In this document: one piece after another, positions 52,501-62,077 of the stretch
Numbering within the stretch: the stretch's first letter is position 1
Layout of the letters: every line of letters begins with the position of its first letter
NCBI RefSeq assembly: GCF_014217545.1
Contig: NZ_CP043178.1
Span: 3,596,001 to 3,660,000 of the forward strand
DNA: 64,000 bases
Origin: Pseudarthrobacter sp. NBSH8
Lineage (GTDB): Bacteria > Actinomycetota > Actinomycetes > Actinomycetales > Micrococcaceae
Direction of reading: 5' to 3'
Notes under the pieces: generated by a model
Databases searched by the model: none
Seen by the model: the letters and a program-made list of their open reading frames with translations, nothing else
What the model was told of the DNA's origin: nothing
Translations under genes and position numbers: made by a program

Positions 52501-53280
52501 ATGGAAATCATCATCCTTCCCACCCCTGCCGCCGTAGCCCGCACGGCTGCCGACGTTATCGAACAGCAGGTTCGGCGTGGCCCGTCCGTTCTTGGGCTGG
52601 CCACCGGCTCCACCCCGCTTGGGACATACCAGGAGCTCACCGAGCGGCACCGGACCCGCGGCCTGAGCTTTGCCCAGGCGCAGGCATTCCTCCTGGACGA
52701 ATACGTGGGCCTCCCCACCGCGCACCCGCAGTCCTACCACTCGGTCATTCGGGACGAATTCACCGACAGCGTCGACTTCGGCGCCGGAAGCGTGCACGGG
52801 CTCAACGGAATGGCTGTGGACCTGGAAGCAGAGGCTGCCCAGTACGAGGCGCGGATCACCGCAACTGGCGGGGTAGACGTTCAGATCCTTGGTATCGGAA
52901 CCGACGGACACGTAGGTTTCAACGAGCCCATGTCATCACTCGGTTCCCGCACCCGGATCAAGACCCTCACTCGGCAGACCCGCCAAGACAACGCCCGCTT
53001 CTTCAAGCACATCGACGACGTTCCAAACCACGTCCTGACCCAAGGCCTGGGCACCATCCGGGAGGCACGGCACCTGCTGCTGCTCGCCATGGGCGAGGCC
53101 AAAGCGGAGGCCATCGCAGCCGCAGTGGAGGGTCCAGTTGCCGCAATATGCCCGGCCTCCGCGCTCCAGTTGCACCCGCACGTCTCCGTCCTAGTGGACG
53201 AAGCAGCGGCCTCCCGGCTGGCGCACCGCGAGTACTACACAGACACGTTCGGTCGGAAACCGGCGTGGCAGGGACTCTGA
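52501..53280 (+). CDS. nagB: glucosamine-6-phosphate deaminase
   Basis: A 259-residue Nag[11 protein letters not shown] phosphate loop, [21 protein letters not shown] with the catalytic His/Glu region. It converts glucosamine 6-phosphate to fructose 6-phosphate and ammonia. ATG 52501 gives the family length. The 115-base gap after ptsH holds no clear terminator, so read-through from the PTS operon is likely. Confidence 0.95.
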   Translation: MEIIILPTPAAVARTAADVIEQQVRRGPSVLGLATGSTPLGTYQELTERHRTRGLSFAQAQAFLLDEYVGLPTAHPQSYHSVIRDEFTDSVDFGAGSVHGLNGMAVDLEAEAAQYEARITATGGVDVQILGIGTDGHVGFNEPMSSLGSRTRIKTLTRQTRQDNARFFKHIDDVPNHVLTQGLGTIREARHLLLLAMGEAKAEAIAAAVEGPVAAICPASALQLHPHVSVLVDEAAASRLAHREYYTDTFGRKPAWQGL

Positions 53281-53387
53281 TTCCGGGATCCGCAGAGGGC
53301 CTCGGACGGGTTCCTGGCCTGCTGCCTAATTGCGTCCACGTCGTACACACCTCAGCGGCAGCCTTGACTACAGGAGAGCTTTAGATC

Positions 53388-54592
53388 ATGAGCAATGAAT
53401 TGGTTCTTAGGGGCCGTATCGTTTCCGCTGCCCTTGAGGTGGCCGACGGGGCTGTCGCGGTGGACGGGGGCGTGATCACCTTTGCCGGGCCGGCGTCGGA
53501 CTTCCCCGGTAACCCCGGGCCCGTGCGGACAGACCGCATCCTGCTCCCGGGTCTCGTGGACCTGCACTGCCATGGCGCCAAGGGATCAGATTTTGCCGAG
53601 GGATCCGAAGAGGGTCCGAAGCCGCCGCCCGTTACCTGCACAGCCGGGGCACCACCACGCTCCTTGCCAGCGTGGTCACCGGTCCGCAGGACCAGACGCT
53701 CCGGACCCTTAAGGTACTTCGATCCCTGACGGATCAGGGGTTGATCGCAGGGTCGCACTTGGAGGGTCCGTTCATCTCGTCGGGACAATGCGGCGCGCAC
53801 GACCCGGAGCTACTGCTGGAACCGGACCTGGACCTGACGGCCTCCATGCTTGAGGCAGCCGGTCCGTCTCTGGCGTCCGTGACACTGGCGGCCGAGCTTC
53901 CCGGAGCCGGAAAACTTGTGGACCTGCTAACTCATCACGGCGTCATTCCGTCGCTGGGCCACACGGCAGCCAGCAGCTCAGCTGCCGGGGAGTTCCTGGC
54001 GCAGGCCGCTGACGGTCTGGTGCTGGCTGGATCTTCGGCTAGTGCCGGACGCCCCCGGCGGCCCACTGTGACGCACCTGTTCAACGCCATGCCCAGCCTG
54101 CACCACCGCTCCCCCGGCCCGGTCTCGGCCAGCATGGCAGCCGCCCGCGCCGGGGAGGCCGTGGTGGAATTGATTGCGGACGGCGTCCACCTCGCCCCTG
54201 AAACCGTGAAGTTGGTATTCGAGCTAGTGGGCGCGGAAAACATCGCCCTCGTCACAGATTCCATGGCTGCCACGGGTCTGCAGGATGGGGCGTACCGGCT
54301 GGGTCCGCTTGCCGTCACTGTCCGTGAGGGAGTGGCCCGGGTCGATACCAGCGGCGCCATCGCTGGCGGAACCGCCACCTTGCTGGATGTTGTGCGAACC
54401 ACGGTATCGGCAGGAGTTCCTCTTCAACAGGCCGTGATGTCAGCGACAGCCGTCCCTGCGAATGTCTTGGGACAGTCCGAACTCCTTGGTGAGCTGCGCG
54501 CAGGGTTGCTGGCCGATATTGTGGTGGTCGATCAGGACCTGAACCTCGACAAGGTGTTCCGCCGGGGCGAAGAACTGACTGCTCTCAACTGA
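53388..54592 (+). pseudogene. nagA: N-acetylglucosamine-6-phosphate deacetylase with a frameshift
   Basis: The first frame (from ATG 53388, GGAGAG upstream) carries the HxH metal motif in DLHCHGAKG. The rest, in the next frame from about 53618, carries HLEGPF, LGHTAAS, THLFNAM and LVTDSMAATG. One missing base after GGTCC near 53617 breaks an otherwise complete gene. Without NagA, acetylated amino sugar phosphates could not be deacetylated, so either another copy exists or the shift is a sequencing error. The metal and catalytic residues are otherwise intact. Confidence 0.88.
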
Positions 54593-54979
54593 ATTTGAAT
54601 CGACCAAACAATTTTGGGATCCGGAACGGTTGATGTGCTGTCAATGTATCGGAAAAAGCCCGCTCCCGGGCGCCCACAGTCGGGGACTCCTAACGTGAGA
54701 TTGGCCTACACCCCAGCCTGACGTCAGGCAGTCATTCAAACACCGTCAGGATAGGGTCCAAAAGCTGGTTCCCGTACGCCCCCAGCGGACACTCTTGAAT
54801 CTCAATCTGACACAGGCCATGGAACGCCTGACTATCTGGCTGGAACTTGCCAGTCTTAAGTTTGATGATGACGTAACGCGAGTTATTCGCATGTGAACGA
54901 AGAGCAGGCCGACGCGGAAGCGGTCGGTGTGATCATCGGCGCGCTGCTATACCTCCGCCACTGGGGCCGCGAACTCCTC
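54593..54979. other. intergenic stretch with a minus-strand terminator
   Basis: Nothing coding is convincing; a short frame from GTG 54893 is not supported. The only structured element is the terminator at 54653-54671. Confidence 0.5.
54653..54671 (-). terminator. rho-independent terminator of the broken ABC gene
   Basis: On the minus strand GCCCG-GGAG-CGGGC is followed directly by TTTTT. It lies about 310 bases downstream of the ABC exporter remnant. Confidence 0.7.
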
Positions 54980-56018
54980 CTACAGCCGCGCATACGCCCC
55001 ACCCGCAGCCAGCAATGAAGCAAGCGTTCCCTGCTCCACGATCTGCCCGGCCTCCATCACCAGGATGAGGTCGGCGTCGCGGATGGTTGACAAGCGGTGC
55101 GCGATCACAAACGAAGTACGGTCGGACCGCAGCGCACGCATCGCCTTCTGCACCAGCACCTCGGTCCGGGTATCCACCGAAGATGTCGCCTCATCGAGAA
55201 TCAGCACCGAATGCCGTGCCGGAAACGCCCGGGCAATGGTCAGGAGCTGTTTCTCGCCCGCGGAGACATTGAAACCCTCATCCTCCAGCACGTGTCGTAC
55301 CTCTCCGGCAGTGCCCGCACGAACCGGTCCGCGTCCGTCGCCTTTGCCGCCTCCATAATCTCCGCTCGGAAGCAGTGGGCCGGCCGTACGCGATGTTGTC
55401 CCGGATGGTCCCGCCGAACAGCCACGTATCCTGCAGCACCATGCCCAGCCGCGAGCGCAGCTCGTGCCGGGGAACTGAGGTGATGTCCACGCCGCCGAGT
55501 GTTATCCGCCCGGCGTCCAGCTCGTAGAACCGCATCATCAGGTTCACCAGCGTCGTCTTGCCCGCCCCTGTCGGCCCCACAATCGCCACCGTCTGCCCCG
55601 GCTCCGCCACCAAAGAAAGCGAAGAGATCAGCGGCTTGTCCGGCGAGTAGGAGAAGGGCACGTCCTCGAACACCAGCCGGCCGCCCCCCGCATCATTAGG
55701 CGAAGCCCCACCAACAGGCTCCGCAGACTCCTCGTCCTCATACAACAACGAGAACACCCGCTCCGCCGACGCCACCCCGGACTGCAACAGGTTGGCCATG
55801 GACCCCAGCTGCGCCAGCGGCATGGTGAACTGCCGCGAGTACTGGATGAACGGCTGCACGTCGCCCAGCTGCATGGCCCCGAACGCAACCTGCAGAACGC
55901 CCACCACCGCAATCCCCACATACACGAGATTCCCAATGAACGTCATGGCCGGCATGATCAGCCCGGAGATGAACTGCGCCCCGAAGCTGGGTGCCTTCCC
56001 GGCACGGCTCCTCCTGCG
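54980..56018 (-). pseudogene. truncated, frameshifted ABC exporter (MdlB/MsbA type)
   Basis: The remnant keeps the end of the membrane domain ([17 protein letters not shown]), the nucleotide-binding domain with Walker [11 protein letters not shown]-loop VLQDTWLF, the ABC signature [18 protein letters not shown] and AHRLS. At least two frame changes are needed, near 55370 and 55290, where [13 protein letters not shown] and then [10 protein letters not shown] follow in other frames. The first 250 or so residues of a normal half-exporter are missing, replaced at about 56018 by a metH-like fragment. Confidence 0.82.
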
Positions 56019-56115
56019 CATCTCGTTCGGCCCGGTGGCGCAGTTCAGCACGATGGCGTCAACGTAGAGCGGCTCGACGGCGGTGCCTGCGGGGCCGATC
56101 TCGGAGCTACTGACC
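56019..56115 (-). pseudogene. fragment resembling metH
   Basis: About 30 codons whose translation (SEIG, then [15 protein letters not shown]) closely follows the homocysteine-domain segment of the intact MetH in this window (near 23735-23830 on the same strand). It is diverged, not a recent copy, and runs in frame into the ABC exporter remnant. Confidence 0.65.
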
Positions 56116-56127
56116 TGAGGGAGGAGC

Positions 56128-56156
56128 GAAGCCGGGTGCTGTTCTCACCCGGCTTC
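56128..56156. terminator. hairpin terminator after the permease gene
   Basis: GAAGCCGGGTG / CACCCGGCTTC stem (11 bp) with a 7-base loop; on the plus strand it is followed by CCTCTTTC. It lies just past the permease stop at 56173. Confidence 0.65.
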
Positions 56157-56172
56157 CCTCTTTCTGGCATAG

Positions 56173-57729
56173 TTACTGGGTGGCGCCCCTAGGTTCGTCC
56201 TCGACGTCCTTAGGTGCCGTGAGATCCATCTCGAGCAGCGGCACTACTTTGGACTTGGTGATGTGGCGGTGACCCAGCCATAGAACGATGAAGACTGGCA
56301 ACCCGATGTAGGAGGAAAGCACCTCCACGGACCGTCCGGCAAGCACAGCCTCGTAATTCTGTCCCGCGATGACCAGTATGAGTAGGGCGAAGGCCAGCAG
56401 TGGCCCAATGGGGAACAGGGATGCTTTGTACGGCAGGTCGCTGACTTTGTTTCCCTGGGCCAGGAAGCCGCGCCTGAAACGGTAGTGGGAGACCGCGATT
56501 CCCGCCCAGACGATGAAGCCGCATAGGCCCGACATGTTCAGCAGCCAGGAGTAGGCTGCACCCTGCCCGACGATCGCGGAGAGGAACCCGAAGAGTCCCA
56601 CGGCCGCCGTCGCGAGCAACGCCGCGATCGGCACACCACGCGCATTGGTTCGGCCGAAGATCTTCGGGGCCATGCCGTCATGGGCCATGGCGTAAAGCAT
56701 CCGGGTCGAGGCATATAGTCCGGAGTTGCCCGCGGACAGGATTGCGGTCAGGATCACGGCGTTCATCAAGGCCGCCGCCAAGGCGATTCCGGAGCGAGAG
56801 AAGACCAGGGTAAAGGGCGATGATGCAATATCGGACTCACCGGAGGCCAGCAGGCTCGGATCGGTGAACGGGATGAGGCAGCCGATGATAAAGATGGCGC
56901 CAATGTAGAAAAGCATGATGCGCCAGAAGACGGTGCGGATAGCCTTCGGCACCTCGCGGCGCGGGTTCTTCGCTTCGCCGGCGGCGACTCCTACGAGCTC
57001 GGTGCCCTGGAAGGAGAACCCGGCAACCATGAAGACCGAGATGATCGAGACCCAACCCCCGTGGAACACGTCCTCGCGGTTTTCCCAGTTGCTCAGTCCC
57101 GGAGAGTTATCCCCGAGGATGCCGAAAATCATCAGCACGCCGGCGATCAGGAAGAGCACCACTGCGCTGACCTTGATCAAGGAAAGCCAGAACTCCGACT
57201 CACCGAAGGCCCTCGCCGAGAGGGCGTTGAGCCCGGTCAGCACCAGCAGGAAGATCCCGGCCCACACCCATCCCGGGACCCCCGGGAACCAGAAGTCCAT
57301 GATGATTCCGGCCGCGACCAGTTCTGCGGCCACCGTGATGGCCCAGTTGAACCAATAGTTCCAGCCGATCGCGAACCCAAAGGACGGGGAGACGAAACGG
57401 GTGGCAAAGGACTGGAACGAACCGGCAACCGGAATTTTGGCCGACATCTCGCCCAGTGACTGCATCAACAGGAATACCATCAGCCCGACCAGCGCGTAGC
57501 CGGCCAACGCACCGCCGGGACCCGCCTGGGAAATGGTGCTGCCCGAGGCCACAAACAGCCCGGTACCGATCGCACCGCCGATGGCGATCATCTGCAGGTG
57601 GCGGTGGTTTAGCCCGCGCTTGAGTTCGTTGGTGGGTTCGCCGGAACCGAGCTTTGTTCTTATAGCAAGGGAAGACGCCTCTGCTCCATCGGGCTTGATT
57701 TCTGCGAGAGTTCCGATCGGTGGTGTCAT
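56173..57729 (-). CDS. amino-acid permease (APC family, LysP/AnsP type)
   Basis: A 518-residue, 12-segment permease. The start of the membrane part (ELKRGLNHRHLQMIAIGGAI) is the consensus of the amino acid transporter family, followed by GTGLFVASG. The substrate is probably an amino acid; lysine, GABA or asparagine cannot be told apart by eye. Its ATG overlaps the stop of a 46-codon ORF, and it has no good ribosome-binding site of its own, so translation may depend on that ORF. Confidence 0.88.
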   Translation of the reverse strand: MTPPIGTLAEIKPDGAEASSLAIRTKLGSGEPTNELKRGLNHRHLQMIAIGGAIGTGLFVASGSTISQAGPGGALAGYALVGLMVFLLMQSLGEMSAKIPVAGSFQSFATRFVSPSFGFAIGWNYWFNWAITVAAELVAAGIIMDFWFPGVPGWVWAGIFLLVLTGLNALSARAFGESEFWLSLIKVSAVVLFLIAGVLMIFGILGDNSPGLSNWENREDVFHGGWVSIISVFMVAGFSFQGTELVGVAAGEAKNPRREVPKAIRTVFWRIMLFYIGAIFIIGCLIPFTDPSLLASGESDIASSPFTLVFSRSGIALAAALMNAVILTAILSAGNSGLYASTRMLYAMAHDGMAPKIFGRTNARGVPIAALLATAAVGLFGFLSAIVGQGAAYSWLLNMSGLCGFIVWAGIAVSHYRFRRGFLAQGNKVSDLPYKASLFPIGPLLAFALLILVIAGQNYEAVLAGRSVEVLSSYIGLPVFIVLWLGHRHITKSKVVPLLEMDLTAPKDVEDEPRGATQ

Positions 57730-57866
57730 GCAGCACCACCCTGTGCTGCCTGCCTGGTGGTGGACCCCGAACTAAGAAACAGTCCTGAACCGGAGCAAAG
57801 ACCGGTTTCAGGGGTGTCGGTAGCAATAGCCCGAGCACTTATTTGCGTGTGGGAGCGAAGTCCCAT
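57726..57866 (-). CDS. short leader ORF coupled to the permease
   Basis: A 46-codon ORF starting MGLRSHTQIS with a strong ribosome-binding site (GGAGG, four bases before ATG 57866) and a TGA overlapping the permease ATG. It is rich in Ser, Thr, Gly and Ala with no obvious run of one amino acid. A stable hairpin lies within it. Confidence 0.5.
   Translation of the reverse strand: MGLRSHTQISARAIATDTPETGLCSGSGLFLSSGSTTRQAAQGGAA
57784..57812 (-). promoter_or_regulatory. hairpin inside the permease leader
   Basis: A 10-bp stem (CCTGAAACCGG / CCGGTTCAGG on the minus strand, one bulged base) followed by ACTGTTTCTT. It resembles an attenuator or weak terminator within the short ORF. Confidence 0.45.
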
Positions 57867-58359
57867 GGTGCCTCCGAAAAGGTAGCTGCGGTGAATTTGG
57901 GCCTTCCGAAGCCGTCGGGCCGGGAAGGATGGTGATCAAGCTAACACAGGCAAAGGAAGCGACATTTGGCGTCGCGAATGTTGCACGGCCGACGGGTCAA
58001 GTCCTTACGCATAGGAGGTGGCAATCCAATCTGAGCGCAAGAGTTGCTGAACTGACGCCGCCCAGTGACTAAGTAGCTCTGATGATCTGATATGGCGCGT
58101 CGACGCGGCGAGTAGACAATGCCACTGGGGGCACAAGGGCAGGAGCTGAACCTCGGCTCCTCCCGATACCGCTGCTTGTTCATCGTGATGCGCCGTTTCT
58201 GGGATGTCTCAAAAACACCGACCCCAAGGTCAAACGCAGGCATTGCGCTGAAGAGCAGTCCCCAATCAAAAGTATTTCTAATGCATGTGGGAAGAATGCT
58301 TCACTGATGCTTATGCACTGCTAGCTTCTTCAGGAATCCCCTCAACGGAAGGAACGAGC
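57867..58359. other. divergent intergenic region
   Basis: About 490 bases upstream of the permease leader and the DUF6421 gene. Several short frames occur, but none has a good start or composition. I see no recognised riboswitch. Confidence 0.45.
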
Positions 58360-59763
58360 ATGTCTGTAATCGCAAACCCTGAAGTGACAACCATCCGGGC
58401 AGAAGACCTCAAGGCGCTCCCCGCATGGCAGGCGCTGAAGGCGGCCGTCGTCGGGCTGCAGCAGGTTCAAGTGCAGGACGGTTCCGTTCCGGAACCCGCT
58501 GACCATGACCAGGCCCGCCAAAATGTCGGCATCATTACGGACTCAATCAACGATCTGCGCCACCACCTCCCCCACGACACGGACTACCTCGAACTGCTCG
58601 TGCAGGACTTTCAGCGGTGGGCGTCCGGGGGCTTCGTCGTACCGGATTTCCTCGACTCTTTGGTAGCCTTCCACCCCGAGCAGTGGCGCATCGACGGGCT
58701 GCCGCATCTGGTTCTGTTTCCCATGTACACGCAGAACGGCAGCACGAACCGCTACTTCGAGGCCGTCCTCATCGAGGTCATTTGGCCTTCATTCGTGGCT
58801 GATTTGGAGGCAACAAACTACTCCAACAAGCTGTTCGTCCCCATCAGCTTCATCGATTTCACTCCCGGCTATGACACGAACTCCGCAGTTCTCTTCCCCG
58901 AGAGCGTAGCGGTCCGGAGCACCCCTTCCTTCACGTGGGGAGGTATCTTCGCGGACCGCGAAGCTGCCCGGTTCCGTCGCGTCCTAAAAGCTGCTGCCGA
59001 CATCACTTCCCTGGACCTGCCGGCTGACGCCGCGGAACTCATCGACGACCAGCACCTCACGGAGAAGACCTTCGTGATGTGGGATCTGATCCATGACCGG
59101 ACCCACATGCGCGGTGACCTGCCCTTTGACCCGTTCATGATCAAGCAGCGGATGCCGTATTTCCTGTACTCCCTGGAGGAGCTCCGCTGCGATCTGACCG
59201 CCTTCCGCGAGTCCGTCCTCATCGAGCGGGACGAAGCGGCTTCCGAGGACGCCCGCAAGCACGCCAAGCTGGTCCAGTACGCCGTGATCTTCGACCGCAT
59301 TTTCCGCTTCGCGATTACAGGGAACCGGGTCCGTAACTACGACGCCGTGGGCGGCCAATTGCTGTTCGCCTGGATGCACCAGCACCGGGTCCTGCACTGG
59401 ACCGATGGAAAGTTGAGCATCGACTGGACGGACGTTGCCGGCGTGGTCGTCGAGCTGGGTCTCCGCATCGAGGAACTCTACTGGCGTTCAATCGACCGGC
59501 CGAAGACCGCACACTGGCTGGCTGCCTACGAGCTCGTCTCGGAAACCCTCACCCCCCACCCGGCCTCCGTATGGGCCAAGGGACCGGAGGCCCTTCCGCT
59601 GAACGGCCCTCCCCGGGGTCTGACGGACCAGATCCTTGATGACGAATTCCCCCTGTCGATGTTCTACGAGGCACTGGAGAAGAAGATGTCCTCGGTCATT
59701 GAATCAACTGCCGGGATCACCGGGCAGAGCCCTGTGAAGACTGAGGGCGAGGCGGGCGCATGA
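58360..59763 (+). CDS. DUF6421 family protein
   Basis: A 467-residue protein matching the actinobacterial DUF6421 family in overall layout: EPADHDQAR near the start, LFPMYTQNGSTNRY, FTPGYDTNSAV, and the very conserved WDLIHDRTHMRGDLPFDPF region around residue 245-265. The HDRTHxxG motif looks like a possible metal or catalytic site. GGAAGGA precedes ATG 58360. It overlaps an SDR gene by ATGA, so its role is linked to that and to the PLP enzyme after it. No function is established to my knowledge. Confidence 0.85.
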   Translation: MSVIANPEVTTIRAEDLKALPAWQALKAAVVGLQQVQVQDGSVPEPADHDQARQNVGIITDSINDLRHHLPHDTDYLELLVQDFQRWASGGFVVPDFLDSLVAFHPEQWRIDGLPHLVLFPMYTQNGSTNRYFEAVLIEVIWPSFVADLEATNYSNKLFVPISFIDFTPGYDTNSAVLFPESVAVRSTPSFTWGGIFADREAARFRRVLKAAADITSLDLPADAAELIDDQHLTEKTFVMWDLIHDRTHMRGDLPFDPFMIKQRMPYFLYSLEELRCDLTAFRESVLIERDEAASEDARKHAKLVQYAVIFDRIFRFAITGNRVRNYDAVGGQLLFAWMHQHRVLHWTDGKLSIDWTDVAGVVVELGLRIEELYWRSIDRPKTAHWLAAYELVSETLTPHPASVWAKGPEALPLNGPPRGLTDQILDDEFPLSMFYEALEKKMSSVIESTAGITGQSPVKTEGEAGA

Positions 59764-60518
59764 GCCAGGACCTCTTGGGGCGTACGGTCGTCGTCGCCGG
59801 TTCGACAAGCGCCGCAGGCGTCGCAGTAGTCCGTACCCTCTCGCAAGCAGGGGCACGCGTGGCCGCCGTGGACATCCTTGAGGACCGGGTGCAGGAGCTC
59901 GCGGTCGCGTACAACAACGTCACGGGCTATGTCTGCAACCTCGCGGACCTGCAAGCCGTTGAGGACTTGGCGACGTCTGTCCGGAACGATCTGGGTCCCG
60001 TGGACGGCCTTATCCATCTTGTAGGAGGGTGGCGAGGCGGCACCGGAATTACAGGCCAGACGGATGAAGACTGGGACTTCCTGCACACCAGCGTCCTCAC
60101 CACACTGAGGAACACCAGCCGCGCTTTTTACGACGATTTGGCTGCCTCCCCTGCGGGTCGCCTGGCCATCGTTTCCGCACAGTCCGCCTCCACGCCCACA
60201 GCGGGCGGCGCCGCCTATGCCGCCGTCAAGTCCGCCGCCGAGGCATGGACCCTGGCCGTGGCCGACGGATTCCGGCACCTGCAGGGAGGAAATGAAAGCC
60301 CCCACTCCGCTCAGCACGCAGCCGCCTTGGTCTTCGTCGTCAAGGCTCTGGTCGATGACCGGATGCGCGCAGCCCAGCCGGAACGGAAATTTCCGGGCTA
60401 CACCGATGTCAGTGTCCTTGCCGACGCGGTACAGCGGATCTTCGATCTGGAGGCAGAACAGATCAACGGGCAGCGCTTGCCCCTCACGGTCGGCCACCTC
60501 GCGGGTGCACCGGCATGA
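59760..60518 (+). CDS. SDR-family oxidoreductase
   Basis: A 252-residue Rossmann protein with a modified glycine motif (GSTSAAGVAV near residue 15) and YAAVK as the Tyr-Lys pair. The first motif lacks the standard TGxxxGxG, so cofactor use may be atypical. It overlaps DUF6421 upstream and the threonine-aldolase-like gene downstream (ATGA in both cases), indicating strict cotranslation. Confidence 0.83.
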   Translation: MSQDLLGRTVVVAGSTSAAGVAVVRTLSQAGARVAAVDILEDRVQELAVAYNNVTGYVCNLADLQAVEDLATSVRNDLGPVDGLIHLVGGWRGGTGITGQTDEDWDFLHTSVLTTLRNTSRAFYDDLAASPAGRLAIVSAQSASTPTAGGAAYAAVKSAAEAWTLAVADGFRHLQGGNESPHSAQHAAALVFVVKALVDDRMRAAQPERKFPGYTDVSVLADAVQRIFDLEAEQINGQRLPLTVGHLAGAPA

Positions 60519-61630
60519 GCGTCAGCGTTGATATAAAAGCAGGCGTCCCACAGGTACCGGCGAGGCGCCTGCACGACCCGGCCTACCGGGGCTTCGCCTC
60601 GGATAACTACGCCGGGGCTCACGTCGAAATCATCGAAGCAGTTCAGGCAGCCAACGAAGGCCACGTCACCGCATACGGCGAAGATGTCTACACAGCAGCG
60701 CTTCAAGTTGTTATCAAGTCCCACTTCGGGGCAGCTGCTACCGCATATCCGGTCTTCAATGGAACAGGGGCCAATGTCCTTGCCCTGCAAGCCCTGCTCC
60801 CGCGTTGGGGCGCTGTCATCTGCGCAGCAACAGCGCATATCAATACCGACGAAAACGGCGCCCCGGAACGGATTGGCGGAATAAAGCTCCTCCCTGTCTC
60901 CACACCGGATGGCAAACTCACCCCGGAATTGATCGACGCCGAAGCCTGGGGGTGGGGAGACGAGCATCGGGCGCAACCGCTGGTCGTATCGATCACCCAG
61001 ACCACCGAACTGGGCACCTGCTACACGCCGGAAGAAATCCAACGGATCGCTGAACACGTCCATGCGAAGGGAATGAAACTGCACCTGGACGGAGCAAGGC
61101 TGGCCAACGCTGCAGCACATCTCGGGCTTCCTTTGCGGGCATTCACCACCGACGTCGGTGTCGACGTCCTGTCTTTTGGCGGCACCAAAAACGGGCTGCT
61201 GTTCGGCGAAGCCGTTATCTGGCTCAGCTCACAGTCCGACCCAGGCATGAGCTACCTGCGCAAGATGAACATGCAGCTGGCCTCAAAGATGCGTTTCGTC
61301 TCTGCGCAACTCGTAGCCCTGCTAACGGATGGGTTGTGGCTGCGGTCCGCCTGTCAGGCCAACGAAATGGCTCAAAGTCTCAGCAAAGGAATCTCGGCCA
61401 TCAACGGCGTCTCGCTGACGCAACCAACTCAGTCCAATGGCGTCTTTGCCGTCCTTCCAACCGGGGCAGCGGCGAAAGTCCGGGAATCCTTCCGCTTCTA
61501 TGACTGGGACCAGGCACGCGGGGAAGTCCGGTGGATGTGCTCGTGGGACACCACCGAGACCGACGTCCACTCTCTCGTTGCTGCAGTGAAGGCTGCCGTA
61601 GGCTCTCCAGCTTCACAACGAAACGCCTAA
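60515..61630 (+). CDS. threonine aldolase-family PLP enzyme
   Basis: A 371-residue fold-type I PLP enzyme of the threonine aldolase/beta-eliminating lyase family. The PLP Lys is in SFGGTKNG, and LHLDGARLANA holds the Asp that pairs with the PLP nitrogen; early ASDNYAGAH is typical. It may cleave threonine or another beta-hydroxy amino acid to glycine and an aldehyde, which the neighbouring SDR could reduce or oxidise. The third gene of the overlapping operon; no terminator was clear after it. Confidence 0.88.
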   Translation: MSVSVDIKAGVPQVPARRLHDPAYRGFASDNYAGAHVEIIEAVQAANEGHVTAYGEDVYTAALQVVIKSHFGAAATAYPVFNGTGANVLALQALLPRWGAVICAATAHINTDENGAPERIGGIKLLPVSTPDGKLTPELIDAEAWGWGDEHRAQPLVVSITQTTELGTCYTPEEIQRIAEHVHAKGMKLHLDGARLANAAAHLGLPLRAFTTDVGVDVLSFGGTKNGLLFGEAVIWLSSQSDPGMSYLRKMNMQLASKMRFVSAQLVALLTDGLWLRSACQANEMAQSLSKGISAINGVSLTQPTQSNGVFAVLPTGAAAKVRESFRFYDWDQARGEVRWMCSWDTTETDVHSLVAAVKAAVGSPASQRNA

Positions 61631-61768
61631 GTGAGGAGACTTAACGGCCATCCAGTGGCGTGTGCCTCGGCCACGGAGGCATCGGAGGTTGCTGCACGAT
61701 GGGTGGAAGGGCCATGCGGTGCTTCAGCTTCTAGCAGGCTGAGCTGCCAGGTTGGTCAGGCGCCCAAT

Positions 61769-61918
61769 CTAGTGGTGGGTGCCCCGCCTGCTTTGAGGCA
61801 AACACGTGAAAAAGGAGGGCTGCTCAACTGGCGCAAGCGGGACGACGAGCCACTGGCCTCCATAGAACTCGACGTACGAGTCTGAAGGGCAACCTGCATA
61901 GGCTTCTTCACGTGTCAT
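61769..61918 (-). CDS. small unrecognised protein beside a GntR gene
   Basis: A 49-residue ORF starting MTREEAYAGCPSD with AAAGGA nine bases upstream; ATG 61927 would add three residues. The YVEFYGGQWLVVPLAP stretch looks protein-like. It is divergent from the GntR regulator across a symmetric operator, so it may be part of that regulon. Family unknown. Confidence 0.45.
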   Translation of the reverse strand: MTREEAYAGCPSDSYVEFYGGQWLVVPLAPVEQPSFFTCLPQSRRGTHH

Positions 61919-61983
61919 GCCGATCATTCCTTTCAAGAACCCGGTTGTGGAGAACATCTCTCCTGTCCTTCAACAAGTCTTAG

Positions 61984-62025
61984 ACCTTTAACCTTATATG
62001 TCAATAGACATTTGAAGTTAAAGGT
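61984..62025. promoter_or_regulatory. 42-bp symmetric operator of the GntR regulator
   Basis: ACCTTTAAC-N24-GTTAAAGGT with TGTC-AATA-GACA at the same centre (62004.5). The nested symmetry between a divergent small ORF and the GntR gene is what a dimer or tetramer of the regulator would recognise. Confidence 0.65.
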
Positions 62026-62077
62026 TAGATAATAAAGATGGCGGTACCAAGCACGCCCGACGAAGGAGCAAGGGTCC

